Counted from the stretch's first letter, positions 1 through 12,415 are shown. The stretch: DNA of 64,000 bases from Capsaspora owczarzaki ATCC 30864 (GCF_000151315.2 NW_011887305.1:364147-428146); one strand, 5' to 3'. Numbers and translations: made by a program. The notes: generated by a model from the sequence alone, not told the origin.

Positions 1-205
1 GACCAGTGATTTTTGTATGGCGTGACATTGCGCCGTCCAAGAAGCTCAAAACAAAGCTTCCTAAAGAAAGAAAAAAAAACGCTCAGAGTTGAACAAAATC
101 AACGAAAATAATAATAGAAAAGAAAAAAAAACTCAGAGACCAGAAACCAAACGTTTCGTTGTTGCTCACCAGATTTGCGAATCGGATTTTTCGTTGTTTG
201 GTTAG

Positions 206-399
206 GCGGCGGTTACGCTGCGTTCGCGGGTCGCGATGCAACTCGAGCGCTGGCCAAGATGGACACTGGAGCTGCCACGCGTACTTATGCGGTGGTCAGC
301 GACCTGACAGAGGAGGAAATCAACACTGCCAAGCATTGGGAAGCAACCTTTGCTGGCAAGTACCAATTCGTCGGCACCCTTGCCCCTCAGGCCAACTAG
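206..399 (+). CDS. Cytochrome b5-like heme-binding domain protein (PGRMC/neudesin family), last exon
   Basis: This is the terminal exon of a gene whose earlier part lies at or beyond the left edge. It opens after a pyrimidine-rich tract ending TTAG at 205 and stops with TAG at 397-399. The readable peptide has the second half of a cytochrome b5-like domain of the membrane-associated progesterone receptor component/neudesin type: the GR-D-A-T-R-A-L-A turn after a Tyr/Phe-rich stretch, the D-L-T-x-E-E helix start, and W-E-x-x-F-x-x-K-Y near the end. In the family this fold binds heme or steroid at the ER or as a secreted factor. Upstream exons could not be placed in the first 205 bases, so membrane anchor and cellular location are unknown. 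An AATAAA polyadenylation signal follows at about 492. Confidence 0.6.
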
Positions 400-491
400 A
401 GACCTGTTGTGCAGCTCGTGGTTGTGATCATGCAGAGTCGCGCATTCGCCCGTCAACGCACTGCTATGGGCGACTTGTCGTGATTCTGAAA

Positions 492-497
492 AATAAA
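492..497 (+). terminator. Poly(A) signal AATAAA of the cytochrome b5-like gene
   Basis: AATAAA lies about 93 bases after the stop codon of the b5-like exon, in the short convergent gap before the Munc13-like gene ends at 627. Position and match are as expected for a eukaryotic cleavage signal. Confidence 0.5.
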
Positions 498-626
498 ACA
501 TTGTTGACAAAAGTACTTTTTGTTTTTCACAACAACGTAGACCAAGCTTGAAAGCTTTTTCTCTGAACACTGCAACATTAACACACGAATACACGCATAC
601 ACCAAAGCCGACTGCCAATGGTTTGA

Positions 627-3600
627 CTAAGACGCAGTCGGCGGAACAGGACTCGTGGAGTTGGTGCGAAGCAAATCCGAAAAGAAGGCGTACGAGGTCG
701 AGCTCTTCATGTGATGCTGACGAATAGTCTTGGAGAACTCCTTGCAAGAGCGGTCTTCTTGTCGGAAGATGACGCGGGCAACAAAGTTCAGAACGGTTTC
801 GTCGATGGACTTGAGCACACACTGATCGTACAAGTCCGGCAGCTCGTTCGGGCGGCGGTGGCGCAAGAGTTCAATCACCTCACGGATTGCCAGATAGCGG
901 TCGAGATGCAACTGGTCGTCACGAATGCCATCGTCCTTCTGGAAGAATTCGCGCAGTATCTGATGGCAAACACGTACATTGTTTTTTTTCGTTGTCAGAG
1001 TTAGAAATGCCTGAAAAAGCAAGCCCCCGGGTCTCAACCAGACTGCCGCAACGTACCACAATGCCTTGGCTCAGCATGTCCAGAGGACGAAGCGTTGTGT
1101 ACAGGCGATCCGACACCATGTTTTCAATGGTGGTCAGAATCAACACCCACGCGCGCTGCTGCATGATGCCAAAGATATCGCCGTACACATGCGGCCGGAA
1201 TGACTGCAAGACGGTGGTGAGGTGCTTGGTGAGGGGTTGTAGCACAGCCGTGACCTCGTCCGCGGTTGGCATCTTTTCGACCGCGGCCTTCGAGAAGAAC
1301 CGTGCAATCATTCCAGGCTCGTCCAAGACGTGCGCGAGGGTCTTTTCCACGCTTGGGGTGAGCTGCAGTTGAATTCGAGCGTGCATTCAATGGATGGGAG
1401 AAAATAAAAGATGAAGAATGGGAAATGAGTTTTGACGACCATTGATCATGCTCCCCACGTCATCCCCATAACAACAACAACGACTGTACCGGGGCCAACA
1501 GGCGATCAACCAGGTCGCGCAAGCTTCGCGCTACACTTTCGGCAGCCTGGTCAAAGTGAACGACAATGGCCGGCTGCGGTTCCTTGGCAACTTCATTCCA
1601 GATGGGCTTTCGAGCGCGAACCACGGACTGACGGATGTCCGCGACAGTGTTCCTCTTGCCAACCGTCGACACGGAGATGTTACGCAAGGGTTGAGCCTGG
1701 GCAGGATTGGCCGCAGAAGTCTCCTTGAAAACTCCGGCCTCCATCTCCTTGATGACGAGCTGAGCCACATTATCAGCGTTGAGCGTCTCGTACAGCAGAC
1801 CAAGCTGCTGGCGTGCAGCTTCCAAGTTGTTGAGGCGAGTGCAAATCTAAGCAAGCCAGAAAAAAAAAAAAAAAAAAGTAATGGCAACGTTGGTCGACTT
1901 GCGACATACCTCTTGCGCGACAGTCTTTCTTGAACATGGATTCCCCATGTGTCGCATCATACGAGGCAAGCAAAGGCTGCAGTGAGACAGAGAGCTGGAC
2001 TGCATATTGCTGCATGACTTCGAACGCGATCTGTTTGCAGAAAAAGCAGTGTTTTGCGGTGAGCTCGCTCTCGCAACGCAAAAACAAAAGGGGTTTGCAT
2101 GTTGGGCAACAAAAGCCACCCACCTTGGCAAGCGCACTCTTGAAATCAGCCATGCTCGGGGCATCGTCCCACTGCAGCTCGCTCAAAAAGTCGACAAACT
2201 GGTTCAGCATGCAGAAAATATCCACCACAGAGCTTGAATGCATTTCTCGTGCGGAAATTGGGACGCACTGAGTATCACCAAGAGAAAACAAAAACAAAAA
2301 AAAAAAAAAAAGGACATTGTCAGAAAAAAATCCACCTCTACCCTCAACCCCCACACCTGCTCCCAGCCAAAAACCAAACCTTGTCCGATTGCGTTGCAGC
2401 AACCATCCACTCCAGCGCCTTGTCGCGAGAAACACCAAGCCAGAAACCAACGAATGGCATGAACATTTCTGCCAGGGGGAAACCGTTGAATCGGGCAATG
2501 TCACCGTCGTCGTCTCCGGCGACAAGCTTGAGGTTGCGCGCGTTGAACTTGCGGAGACGATGGTAGATTTGGAAGATGGCTGGATGGAAGGTCGTTCCGG
2601 AAAAGACGCTGTTGAGCTTCTCGTCAATGTCGACCGAGAGCAGCTTTCCGTACTGGGCGACGCAGAGGGCAACCACATCCACGTTGACAATCTTTGTGCC
2701 GTCAAACACGGAGAAATCCTCGCGGAAGTATACAGCGTCCGAGTCAATGTCACGCATAATCAGATCGAGCATGGCCACGATGCGCTCCGAGGCACCCACA
2801 ACGGGGTTGGTGGGTCGAATCATGGGCGCGGACATGGCGACAAAGCGCTGGAACATTGTGGCGCAGCTGTTGGTAATGCACCACTCGAGCATTTTGCCAA
2901 GGTCCTTGGCATGGTCGTGGCGCTCGCGGAAGACGGCACCGCTGTAGACGGTCGCGAGAGCGCGAATGGTCTGCTTGACAAAGCCGTGCGGGGTCGAGAA
3001 GGGGAAGTAGTCCTTGTAATTGGACAGCCGGGCGAGGCAGGACTGCTCAATCTCGTCCATGACATCGGCGCGCAGCCGCTGCTCTTGGATGGTGTAGCGC
3101 ACATCCGGGCTGCTCTCGACCGCTTTGAGCTCTGAAAAAGCAAGCGAGAGCGCGACGACATCCATGTTGTCCTTGACAAACTCGGACGCGACACGCTCAA
3201 ACCAAGTCAAGACCATGAAGAGATCGCTCACGCCATATCGGTAGCCAAACTCCTCCAAAAGTCGCAACGAAACGGGATGCAGGCGGAAGATGCCTCGCTT
3301 CTTTGCGGGCGTCTGCTGCCAGACGGACAACTCGTACTTGAAAATGTAGTCGACAAGCGACTTGAGCAGTTTGTGGTAGTCGTGGCCATGCTGCTGTTGC
3401 TGCTGCTGAAGCAACTTGAGCTGGCGCTCCTTTTCGCGCTCCTTCTCGCGCTCTTGCTCCTCCTGTTGATGTTGGAACTGCAGCTGCTGCTTCTCGCTCG
3501 AGACAAAGCGCACGCGCAGAAAGATTTCGCCATTCACGTGCGAGCGCTTGGAGCGCTTTTCGAGCTTAAACCAACGTTCCAGGCGGAAGCGCCGCAAGTC

Positions 3601-6600
3601 GTCCACCTTGAGGTCGAGCATGACTTGACCCAAAAAGTCGTCCTTGTTGTCTTCCAACAAGTGCAGCGGGTTGAGGTTTTTCTTCTTGAAGATGGTGGCA
3701 TCGTCGCCCGTGTCCTCATCCCACATGGTCAGCTTCAATGGGATGTTGGTCTGACCGGGCTTGATCTTGATGTCGAATGCACACTGCTCTTCCCAGACTG
3801 GATTGAGGTTGGCCTTGATGGTGGCGGTGCGCATCGCTGGCGATCAAAAACAAACAAAAAAAAAACAGCAGTCGATCAGCATCGGGACGATGCGACATCA
3901 GAACAAGAACAATGTGTCTAATACTCACTTTGAGATTCGCACTCAACCAGGCAGTACGGATCGCTCAAGCCCGACTTGTCTTTTCCGAGCAAGTCGCGAG
4001 CACGCAAGACCTCGACGACCAAGCGAGCCTTGCCATCGAAGGCCGGGAGTGGCTGCAGGCAAGCGAGGACAAGGGAGGTGGGGGGGGATGAGCAGGAAGG
4101 TTGGAAGAACTGCCACAGCAACAACAAACACGTTGAAGAGAGTCACGTACCACGTCAGCAACAATGGCCGCCTTGTCTTCCTCCGGCTGGACTCCCAGTT
4201 CTCGCAGCAGGTTGTTGAGCGCTGCTTCCTGCTGTTTCTTCCACTTGATGAAGGCGGCGGTCTTGTGCACAAATGATTCCTGGAAACCCCCGCCCCCCCA
4301 AAAAAAGAGCAATGGCGTTGGTTTATGAGTTGCAAAGTCAGCAGCATTCGCAACATTGAGCCACCACAGTCGACCCTAGACAGAAAAAGTAACGGCAGAA
4401 AATTCCGCGGACAGAGACGACTAAAGCTCGAAAAACAAACAAAAACACAAAACCAGAAAAAAAAAACCAAAACACACCTTGTTGTACATTGGATCAGCGT
4501 CCAGGTTCTTCAATCGGGCCTTGATTTCGTCGATAATGACCTTGTCCGTCTGCACAAAGGACTCGGTTTGGACAATCTTGGCGTGCTCTTCGGGGGACAC
4601 GCCAAACACCTTCATCAGCACTTCGTCTTGTCCATGCAAGTCGATTGGTTCTTCGTTGACGAGCTCCGAGTTGTTCTCTTCAACGGTGCTGGGCGACTTG
4701 CTATCATCGCGCTAAAGCAGCGCAGGAAACACACACAAAAAATCAAAGGAAGATTCAGAAAAAGTAGGGAAACAAGGTAAGCAACACAAGCATCAACGCA
4801 AAATGACGACGATGGCGCGCCAAACATACGAAAGATCGTCGCTTGAGTTGAACGATTGATTCAAACCGACGCATGCGTTCCGCCATGACGGCCTCCGACA
4901 CGTTGGACTCTAAGCGCGACGATTGCATGCGCAACGTTTCTCTGCCGCCACGCAAAAAAACAAAACACCACATAGAAAGCCAGGATGAGTAACTTTGGCG
5001 TCTTTTCACATCGCTCCTTGTCACTCTCAACGCCCCACATACTTGAACATGTTGCGAAAATCGTCGGGGGTGTCCTTCATGTTCTTGCGCAGAGCTTTCG
5101 AGTCGAAGCGGATACGATCGCTAAACTTGCGCAACGAACGAACAAACACGGCGTCGATGCCCTTGTTCGTCGAGGCGTCGGCAGCCACCAAGGCGTTGGC
5201 GATCGAGCGATACATGGACTGAATTTGGGCAGCAGACAAACGCGCTGCTGGGCTTGGTCGGAAAACGTCGAGGTGGTCGCTCAAGCCAAAGGTGAGGCGG
5301 CTGACGAGCGATGTGCTTCGGTGGTGGAGATTGCCGCTGTCGTGAATCAGTGGGCGCAAGAAGCAGCGGAGCGCCAGAACGTACAAGGTAAATTCCTGCG
5401 GGGGTTGATCAAAGATGGAAAGGGGGGTTTAGTGAGGGCAAGGATGTGCGCTGATCATTCAAAACAAAAAAAACGCCAAGAAGGCTGGTGGTGCTACCTC
5501 TGGCGACGAGCGAATGGGCACCGTGCGCTTGACGACAACGACTTGTTCCGGACGTTCTTCGATCTCTTCCTTCGGTTCCTGTTTTGAAAACAAAAAACAA
5601 CAACAAGAGAATAGCGGTGTCAACAAACAGAGCAAAAGTAGATTGTGCAACAAATACAAACAGAAGACGATTCGTCACCTCAATTTCGGAAATGCTCGGA
5701 GGCGAGATGAGATCGGCAGCAGCCGAGGGCTGCGGCGCTCCATTGGACGCGGCAAACACGCTATCATCGTGCAGCACCATGGTGGCCACAAAGTGGCTCG
5801 TCTTTTGGAACGGAACGACGGCACTCTTGACGGCAAACTTGCCCGCAGCGCCGAATTTCCTGTTTATCGCGGGTCAGAGGTGAGCTCTCTCGTCAAAGGC
5901 AACGCTCAAGCAAATAACAACAGCAACAAGGCCCAAGCCTATGAACGTACTGTCCGACAGCTGCGACACCTGCGGTAGCGTAGTGGGCCGTCTAGTTGTG
6001 CATCACAAAGAACAAACAATTCGTCAGTAAGATTATGATGTTGGTGTCACGCAAACACAACCCCACCTCCAACCAAAACCGCGACAAATAGTGCTTCTGA
6101 TCCGCAAACAAACAAACCGCGCGCTCAGAGAGCTCGACACTTTTCGTGACAAGTTTGACTTGTCAAATTACCTTGAGCAGCACAGCGGTTGGAGCTGAGA
6201 AGGCGAGCGTCGCATGGGCCTCTGGAGACAATGCAGCAGCTGCATCTTGTTCATGGTGAGCAGCATGGCGGTGCGGTGCAGAGTCATTCGCAGCGTGTTC
6301 GCTTGGCGGCGGCGGTTCGATCGAAATCTTCATGTTGGCAGCACTCGAGCCAGATACGTTCGAGCCGCCCTTGCGATGACCCTTGGAGAAGAATCCCGTG
6401 TGGCCACCAGAGGGTGACGTGGATGCAGACCCAGAGAATGTCACTGCAGGGTTGCTGCTGCTGTTGTTGTTGTTGTTGTTGGTCGGTGTCGGCGAAGTGG
6501 TTCTGCTGGCGGATGTCGAACCGCCGACGCCCGTCATCATCACTGAGGGCGACTCGAGGTGCAGATCGCTGCCCGTGGTGGCACTTGCATCGCCGAACGG

Positions 6601-7161
6601 GCTGTCTGAGGGCGCAGTTGAGCTCGACGACGCAGACTTGCGCAGTCCGGTGGTGGTGGACGGGGCGGGCGAGCTCGAGTTGGAGCTCGGCGAGACGATG
6701 AGGAACGGCGCAGCAGCAACGTTCTGCGTGGAGCGACTCAACGACGCCGATGATGCTGCGAACGATGAGCCCGAGAGTGATGCCGAGGCTGCAGCTGCTG
6801 AGGCTGAGGCTGGGGTTGCGGATGGGGACGGTGCGCGGCTGGGATTGCGGGACGAGTTGGAGCCATTGGTCGCGTTCGCGTTCGAGCTCGCTCCAGTGCC
6901 ACTGCTCGCGTTTGTGCCATTCGATGCGGACGCAGATGCAGATGGGGATGCGGATGGCGGCGGGGCGATCGAGTCGCGGCGGGCTGGACTGGACTGTGCG
7001 TGAGACCGAATCGACGCAATCCAGGCCTCGCCCGCAGCAGCACCGCTTCCACCGCTTCCACCGCTTCCACCGCTGGGCTGTGCGTTGGCGTCCGAGCTCG
7101 CCGTCGTTGAAGGAGTGTCTGACGCTGGACGCGTGTTGGGCGACCGACGACCGTCCATCAT
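627..7161 (-). CDS. Munc13/BAIAP3-like protein with C2 and MUN domains
   Basis: A 15-exon gene of about 1,650 codons. Exons (minus-strand order) are roughly 7161-6172, 5991-5951, 5859-5679, 5578-5498, 5395-5043, 4941-4830, 4711-4478, 4279-4151, 4052-3929, 3836-2380, 2267-2124, 2030-1910, 1846-1490, 1362-1057 and 959-627; phases agree across them. The first 330 residues are Ser/Ala/Gly-rich low complexity. A C2 domain (about residues 710-860) starts A-R-L-V-V-E-V and keeps the calcium-loop acids in G-L-S-D-P-Y and W-D-E-D. The long exon and those after it match the MUN domain, including V-D-I-F..L-N-Q and the L-N-N-L-E helix. Family members bind syntaxin/SNAREs and prime vesicle fusion. No C1 domain and no C-terminal second C2 were seen. 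The donor at 2379 (GTTTGG) is weak. Confidence 0.85.
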
Positions 7162-7536
7162 CGCTTGTGAGATTCAGATTGAAAGAAAAAAAAATTGCAA
7201 TGGAAAAAAAAAAAAAAAAGCAATAGAAAAAGCAAAAGAAAAAAAAAAAAAAAAAAAAAAAAAGGAGAATGACGAATTATTCATTCAGTTCAATGCAAGT
7301 TCAATAGAAAGCTCAAAGAATCCCATTCATGCATTCAAGCCTCCGTTTCATGGCCGAGTGAGCCTGGATTTTGCTGCCAATCCAAGAGCTCAAAATCCCT
7401 TGCTGCTGCATTTTGTTCATCTGTCTCGTCTCATCTGCTCAGAACAGTCCATCCTTCCATCCTTCCATCCTTCCATTCCTTCCATTCATTATTTAGTCCA
7501 TCCTCTTTTTCCGTTTGTTTTTGCTCTTCCATTTGG
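7162..7536. other. Intergenic region, 5' side of the Munc13-like gene
   Basis: It holds adenine-rich homopolymer tracts at about 7202-7262 and a CCATCCTT-type short tandem run at about 7448-7480. It ends at the 5-base target duplication TTTGG (7532-7536) of the retrotransposon. No convincing open frame was found; it presumably contains the promoter of the Munc13-like gene. Confidence 0.5.
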
Positions 7537-7675
7537 TGTTATGGATTGATGTGTATCTGTATTTGGAGTGTGTTCACTCGTCGCTTTGTATAAGTGAAGT
7601 CTCTTGTTTCCCTATCATCACTCTCATCATCAACCCATTACTCGTATCTTCGTGGAAGGATCTCTGATCATAACA
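7537..7675 (+). repeat. Left LTR of the chromovirus
   Basis: 139 bases starting TGTTATGG and ending ATAACA, the usual TG..CA termini. By eye it matches the right LTR at every position. It contains the short segment 7576-7584 that is complementary to the primer-binding site. Confidence 0.95.
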
Positions 7676-7677
7676 CT

Positions 7678-7686
7678 GCGACGAGT
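7678..7686 (+). other. Primer-binding site, probably self-primed
   Basis: Two bases after the left LTR, GCGACGAGT is the exact reverse complement of ACTCGTCGC at 7576-7584 inside the LTR. Tf1/sushi-type chromoviruses are known to prime minus-strand synthesis from the 5' end of their own RNA instead of a tRNA, and this arrangement fits that mode. Confidence 0.55.
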
Positions 7687-7705
7687 CTCGAGGGTCGAGT
7701 AATTG

Positions 7706-8773
7706 ATGTCTAAGGTGACGACTAGAGTAGGAACCAGGAAATTGAATCAGAATCAAGCAATGCCCAATAACGAGCAGGGCGTCGATACGACGGCGCCCAC
7801 TGCGGGCACGTCGAGCGCAACAAGCGCACCAGCTGAACCAATGAGCGCGCAAGAGATGATGCGAATGATGACTCAAGCGATGGTTTCCTCAATGCAGGAG
7901 GTCGTCAAGGAGGCGATGCGCAAGGGAACCGCTGAGATCGCTGTATCAAGCCATGCGGCCTCCACCACCACGGCAAGCCCCACCACCAGCACTGAACTGT
8001 GGAGACATGGCATGCAGGTGACACCCTTCGATGGGACGCTGTTGGATCTGGAACGTTTTGTCACGGACATCCGACGCAAGCTTGAGTCAGTGACGGCACC
8101 CGAGAAGGACAAGGTCGACTTTGTGCTTGGTCATCTGGGTGTCGCAGCGAGGCGTTACTGTAGCCATGTCAAGTTCGAGACTGCGGAAGCTCTGCTGGAG
8201 TACATTATGAATGTGTATGGCGTCAAGAACAGCAAGAATAACGCACTCAGGGAAATCATCCAAGCGGTGGCGGATCCAAAGATTTCTGCGAGGCACTTCA
8301 AGAAGGTCATGCTGTTGAATGTGCCCAAAGCGGAACTTACGGATGATTTGGTGAGGCGCTTCATTGTGCTGCAAGCGGAAGACAAAGGCGTGCGCGATGT
8401 GGCGAAGGAGCTGTGCAAGGACACCACCGAGATGACGTGGATTGATGCATTGAACGAGTTGGTCGAAAGCATGCCGAGCAAGGTACGAGCGGAGACCAGC
8501 ACCAGTAGTCAAGCTCCCAGGCACGTCCAAAAGCCGAATCGAGACAAGAACGGTCATCACGCAGGCAAGAGCAAGGACAAGGACGTCAAGAGCTGCAAGC
8601 ACTGTGGCAGGACGAACCACAAGTCGGAGGCATGCTATTCCAAAGGCGGCACTGCGGCTGCGGCTGCGGGCAGTTCCGAGGAGGAGTCTGATGACTCGGA
8701 CGATGCTCCTGCTCCCAAGAAGGCTCCCAAGAAGGCTCCCAAGAATGGCCAGGACGGCCAGGGAAAAGCCTGA
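7706..8773 (+). other. Retrotransposon gag region
   Basis: Frame of about 355 codons inside the element. The middle has the helical capsid-like character of Ty3/gypsy Gag (central F-D-G-T motif), and the C-terminal part has one CCHC zinc knuckle followed by an Ala/Ser/Asp/Glu-rich tail with a short K-K-A-P repeat. It is part of the fossil element, not a host gene. Confidence 0.85.
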
Positions 8774-8787
8774 GGGTAGACACGAAT

Positions 8788-11700
8788 TTGCATCCTTCGC
8801 GTGTACTACTCAATAAAATTCTTTCAAAGAAGAATGCAGTGCAATCTACGGTGTGCATAGGCCGCAAGTTTAGCAAGACCACACCGACCCGAGCGCTTTT
8901 CGACTCGGGGTCGACGCGCACGCTGGCAGCCAGTGCCTCGGTTGAGGCGTGGGGCTTGGAGCCGCATGTGCTGGAGCGGCCGATGACGGTACGCATGGTC
9001 GATACGACGACGCGCGACATTACGCACGCGGCCTGGGCCAAGCTGACGATCGGCAAGTGGCGTGGCAAGGTGCTGGTCTACATCCTGCCGCAATGCATCA
9101 TGCCCCTGATCATAGGCATGGATGTGTTGCAGCGGATTACGGACAGCGGCCCGATTCGTGTCAAAGCTCAAGAGGCGGAGAGCGCAGCGTTGCTCGTTGG
9201 GGAAAAGGCATCGCCACAGCAGCCGTTCGATCCGAAGGCCATTCCGGAAGCGTTTCGGGAGTTCGCAGCCTTGTTTGATCCAGCGGCAGCGGACAAATAC
9301 CCTCCCAAACGCGGTCCGCTGGACGTGAAGCTGCGGTTCGCGAGCGGTGACGTCGAGACGCCATATCGGCGCACCAAGTACAACGAGGAGGAGCGAGCGG
9401 CACTCGATGAGATCATTGACAATGGTCTTCGCACGGGTAAAATAGTGCCGGCGCCTGGAGCAACGAACCCATCGTCGGTGCTGTTTGTGAAAGAAGAACC
9501 GGAGAAGAAAATCATCAACCGGGTGGTATTCGATCTCCGGGGCCCCAACGCAAAGATTCTGTCTGAGGTCCACGATCTGCCAACAGTTGAGGATATCATG
9601 GAATCGATGGCGGGCATGACGATCTTTTGCAAGCTCGACGTTTCTAAAGCCTTTAACTGTATTCGGCTTGCAGACGAGGACTCCATTAACGCGACGGCGT
9701 TCAGGACGCACCGTGGCGTGTTCAAGTGGACGGTGCTACCCTTCGGCATCAAAGTCGGAAGCGTGCCCATGCAGCGTTTGATGGATGCCATGCTGCGTGG
9801 GCTCAAGGGCGTCGCGGCGTATCAGGACGACATCATCGTGGGTGGCAAGAACAAGGAGGAGCTGATCGAGACACCCGCGCGGTGCTGCGTAGGGTGCGCG
9901 AGTTCCAGCTGCACTCAACTGAGCAGTGCGAGTTCTTTGCAACGGCATGGCCTCTGCTTGGCTTTGTGCNNNNNNNNNNNNNNNNNNNNNNNNNNNNNNN
10001 NNNNNNNNNNNNNNNNNNNNNNNNNNNNNNNNNNNNNNNNNNNNNNNNNNNNNNNNNNNNNNNNNNNNNNNNNNNNNNNNNNNNNNNNNNNNNNNNNNNN
10101 NNNNNNNNNNNNNNNNNNNNNNNNNNNNNNNNNNNNNNNNNNNNNNNNNNNNNNNNNNNNNNNNNNNNNNNNNNNNNNNNNNNNNNNNNNNNNNNNNNNN
10201 NNNNNNNNNNNNNNNNNNNNNNNNNNNNNNNNNNNNNNNNNNNNNNNNNNNNNNNNNNNNNNNNNNNNNNNNNNNNNNNNNNNNNNNNNNNNNNNNNNNN
10301 NNNNNNNNNNNNNNNCAATCCGTCGGACTAAGAAACGTCTCATCTTGTTGGGGCACTACTCGAACTCGTCCGTCAGGTGCGAGCGGAACTCCGGCTCGCC
10401 GGATACGGAGGTGTTGCCGATTGTGCGGGCATTGCGTCGTTGGAGACATCTGCTGACGGGATCCCAGGCACAAGGTGATTTTCACGTCGGATCACAAGAA
10501 CTTGGTGAACTACAGAACTTGGAGGTCAGGAACTACCGGATGGCGCGATGGATCGAGGAGCTCAGCCAGTGCGATTTCAAGATTGTGTTCACGGCTGGTG
10601 TGTCGCAGCCTCTGGCAGACTGCCTGTCACGCAACCCAAACTTTGAGGGCAGTGTGCGAGGCGAAGCCGCTCGCAAGGCGTTCACGCCGGGTCAGCTGGA
10701 CAGCACGGTCGCGGCCGCAGCCACAGTGGCGAGCACGTCGGCTGGAGCAGGTCAAAGCGCAGCGAAGGCGGTGGCGGCGGAGGTGTCGATCGAGGATCAG
10801 ATCCGCGCACAAGTTGGCACCAGCCCCCCTGACCAGAAGTTGCAGAAGCTGCTCGGACTCACGCTGGCTGATGGCCTTTGGAGAGATGGGAGCAAGCGCA
10901 TCTACGTCCCGGAAGGTGACTGTCGTCGACTGGTTGTGGCCGAGTGCCACGATGCCAAGGGGGCGGGTCATGGTGGCAAGCACCGCACGAATTTGCGTGT
11001 CAAGCAAACGCATGTTTGGCACAACATGATGGAGTACATCGAAAAGTACGTGGCTGGTTGCACTCTCTGCCAGCAGAACAAGCCGTCGCATCTCAAGCAA
11101 GCTGGCCTGAACGCATCGATCGAAGTGCCTGCTGGTGTGTGGCAGGATGTGGCTATTGACTTGGTCACGGATCTGGTGCCGTCGAAGGATTACCGTGGGC
11201 ACAAGCACGACGCGGTGCTCACTGCTCAGTGCTTGCTTTCAAAGCAGGTGCATCTCATCCCGTTTTCCAAGGATAGCAGTAGCGCGATGGTGACGAGGGC
11301 GCTCATGGATCGCGTGTTTGCGTACCATGGGCTGCCCAACACGCTGCTGCACGATCGTGATTCACGGTTCCTAGCTGAGCACATGACCAGCATCTGCAAG
11401 GGGCTTGGCATTAGGCAGCGGGCGTCAACGTCGTTTCACCCCAACGCGAACGGGTCTCTTGAGCGACAGCATGCAGTGATGGCTCAGGTTTTGCGTAATT
11501 ACGTGAACCACAGTCATGACGATTGGGTGGAGTTGCTACCCTGGGCCGAGATTGCCATGAACTCGTCGGTCAACGCAAGCACAAAGGTGACGCCGTTCAT
11601 GGCGAGCCAGGGCTTTGAAGCTCGGACGTCATGGAAAATTACTCCTCCTGAACGAGAGTCGGACGTTGATGAGCACATCGCGCTCATTCGTACGATTGTT

Positions 11701-12234
11701 GAGGACACCAGGAAGGAGTTGGCCCGAGCGAATGAGCTCAGTTCGGCCAAAGTGGACAAGCATCGGACTCCCGCCCCTGGGTACCAGGTTGGCGACAATG
11801 TGTGGCTGGACACGCGGCAGCTGCGTCTCGAGACGGTGGCCACGAAGTTCAACCCGACGTACATTGGTCCGTTCGAAGTGCTCGAGGCGGACAAGCACAC
11901 CGTGCTGCTTCGCCTGCCAAAGTTCATGAAGCATCATCCTCGCTTCCATGTTTCACGGGTCAAGGCCGTGGGGGCGGATGGCATACCTGGCCGGCCAGTG
12001 TCCGAGCCTCGTCCCATTCACATGAAAGGCGAAAAGTATTATCAAGCGGAAAAGATTGTTGATTCTTTTATTGACAAAGGAACGCTCTGGTACAAGGTCA
12101 AGTGGACAGGCGTGGAGGAACCGACTGTTGAGCCGTGGGAGGTGTTTGGAGAACACCATCGAATGACGGAGGCATTTCATAAGGCTAACCCGAACAAGCC
12201 TACTCGGGAAAGTGCCAAACGCAAGAAGCGCTAG
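8788..12234 (+). other. Retrotransposon pol region (protease, RT, RNase H, integrase, chromodomain)
   Basis: Protease motif D-S-G-S-T at about 8900; reverse transcriptase with Y-Q-D-D at about 9820; then the assembly gap; end of RNase H before 10640; integrase zinc finger (H-x-H, C-x2-C) at about 10950-11090; integrase core from about 11140; chromodomain with Y-Y-x-A-E-K-I-V and W-Y-K-V-K-W at about 12040-12170. It lies in a different frame from gag, as is common in this family. Confidence 0.85.
9970..10315. other. Assembly gap (346 unknown bases)
   Basis: A run of N inside the RT-RNase H part of the retrotransposon. Recent multi-copy elements often collapse or break in draft assemblies, so the true length may differ. 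Confidence 0.99.
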
Positions 12235-12252
12235 TGCTTTGGGAATGTCTCG

Positions 12253-12276
12253 AAAGGGGGGGAAAGAAAGGCGGAG
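12253..12276 (+). other. Polypurine tract of the chromovirus
   Basis: A nearly pure A/G stretch rich in G runs, immediately before the right LTR at 12277. This is the expected site of plus-strand priming in LTR retrotransposons. Confidence 0.75.
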
Positions 12277-12415
12277 TGTTATGGATTGATGTGTATCTGT
12301 ATTTGGAGTGTGTTCACTCGTCGCTTTGTATAAGTGAAGTCTCTTGTTTCCCTATCATCACTCTCATCATCAACCCATTACTCGTATCTTCGTGGAAGGA
12401 TCTCTGATCATAACA
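12277..12415 (+). repeat. Right LTR of the chromovirus
   Basis: 139 bases that match the left LTR by eye at every position, followed by the TTTGG target duplication. It ends only about 50 bases before an ATG that begins a mitochondrial-targeting-like peptide, and 175 bases before the IF-3-like frame, so it sits in that gene's promoter or 5' leader. Confidence 0.95.

Larger units (their letters stand above)
7537..12415 (+). mobile_element. Ty3/gypsy LTR retrotransposon (chromovirus)
   Basis: A 4.9-kb element bounded by two 139-base direct LTRs that look identical and by a 5-base target-site duplication, TTTGG (7532-7536 and 12416-12420). The order of parts is LTR, primer-binding site, gag with a C-x2-C-x4-H-x4-C zinc knuckle, then pol with protease (D-S-G-S-T), reverse transcriptase, RNase H region, an integrase with H2C2 zinc finger and catalytic core, and a C-terminal chromodomain, then polypurine tract and LTR. 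Integrase after reverse transcriptase plus a chromodomain defines the chromovirus branch of Ty3/gypsy. Identical LTRs mean a very recent insertion. It looks close to whole: about one break in the readable pol frame, plus a 346-base run of unknown bases in the assembly. Confidence 0.95.

Noticed and set aside
5409-5789. Short minus-strand ORFs between 4 and 6 kb as independent small genes
   Set aside because: Splice phases join them into the single Munc13-like gene.
7703-12234. Retrotransposon frames as host genes
   Set aside because: They lie between identical LTRs with a target duplication and carry gag/pol domains.
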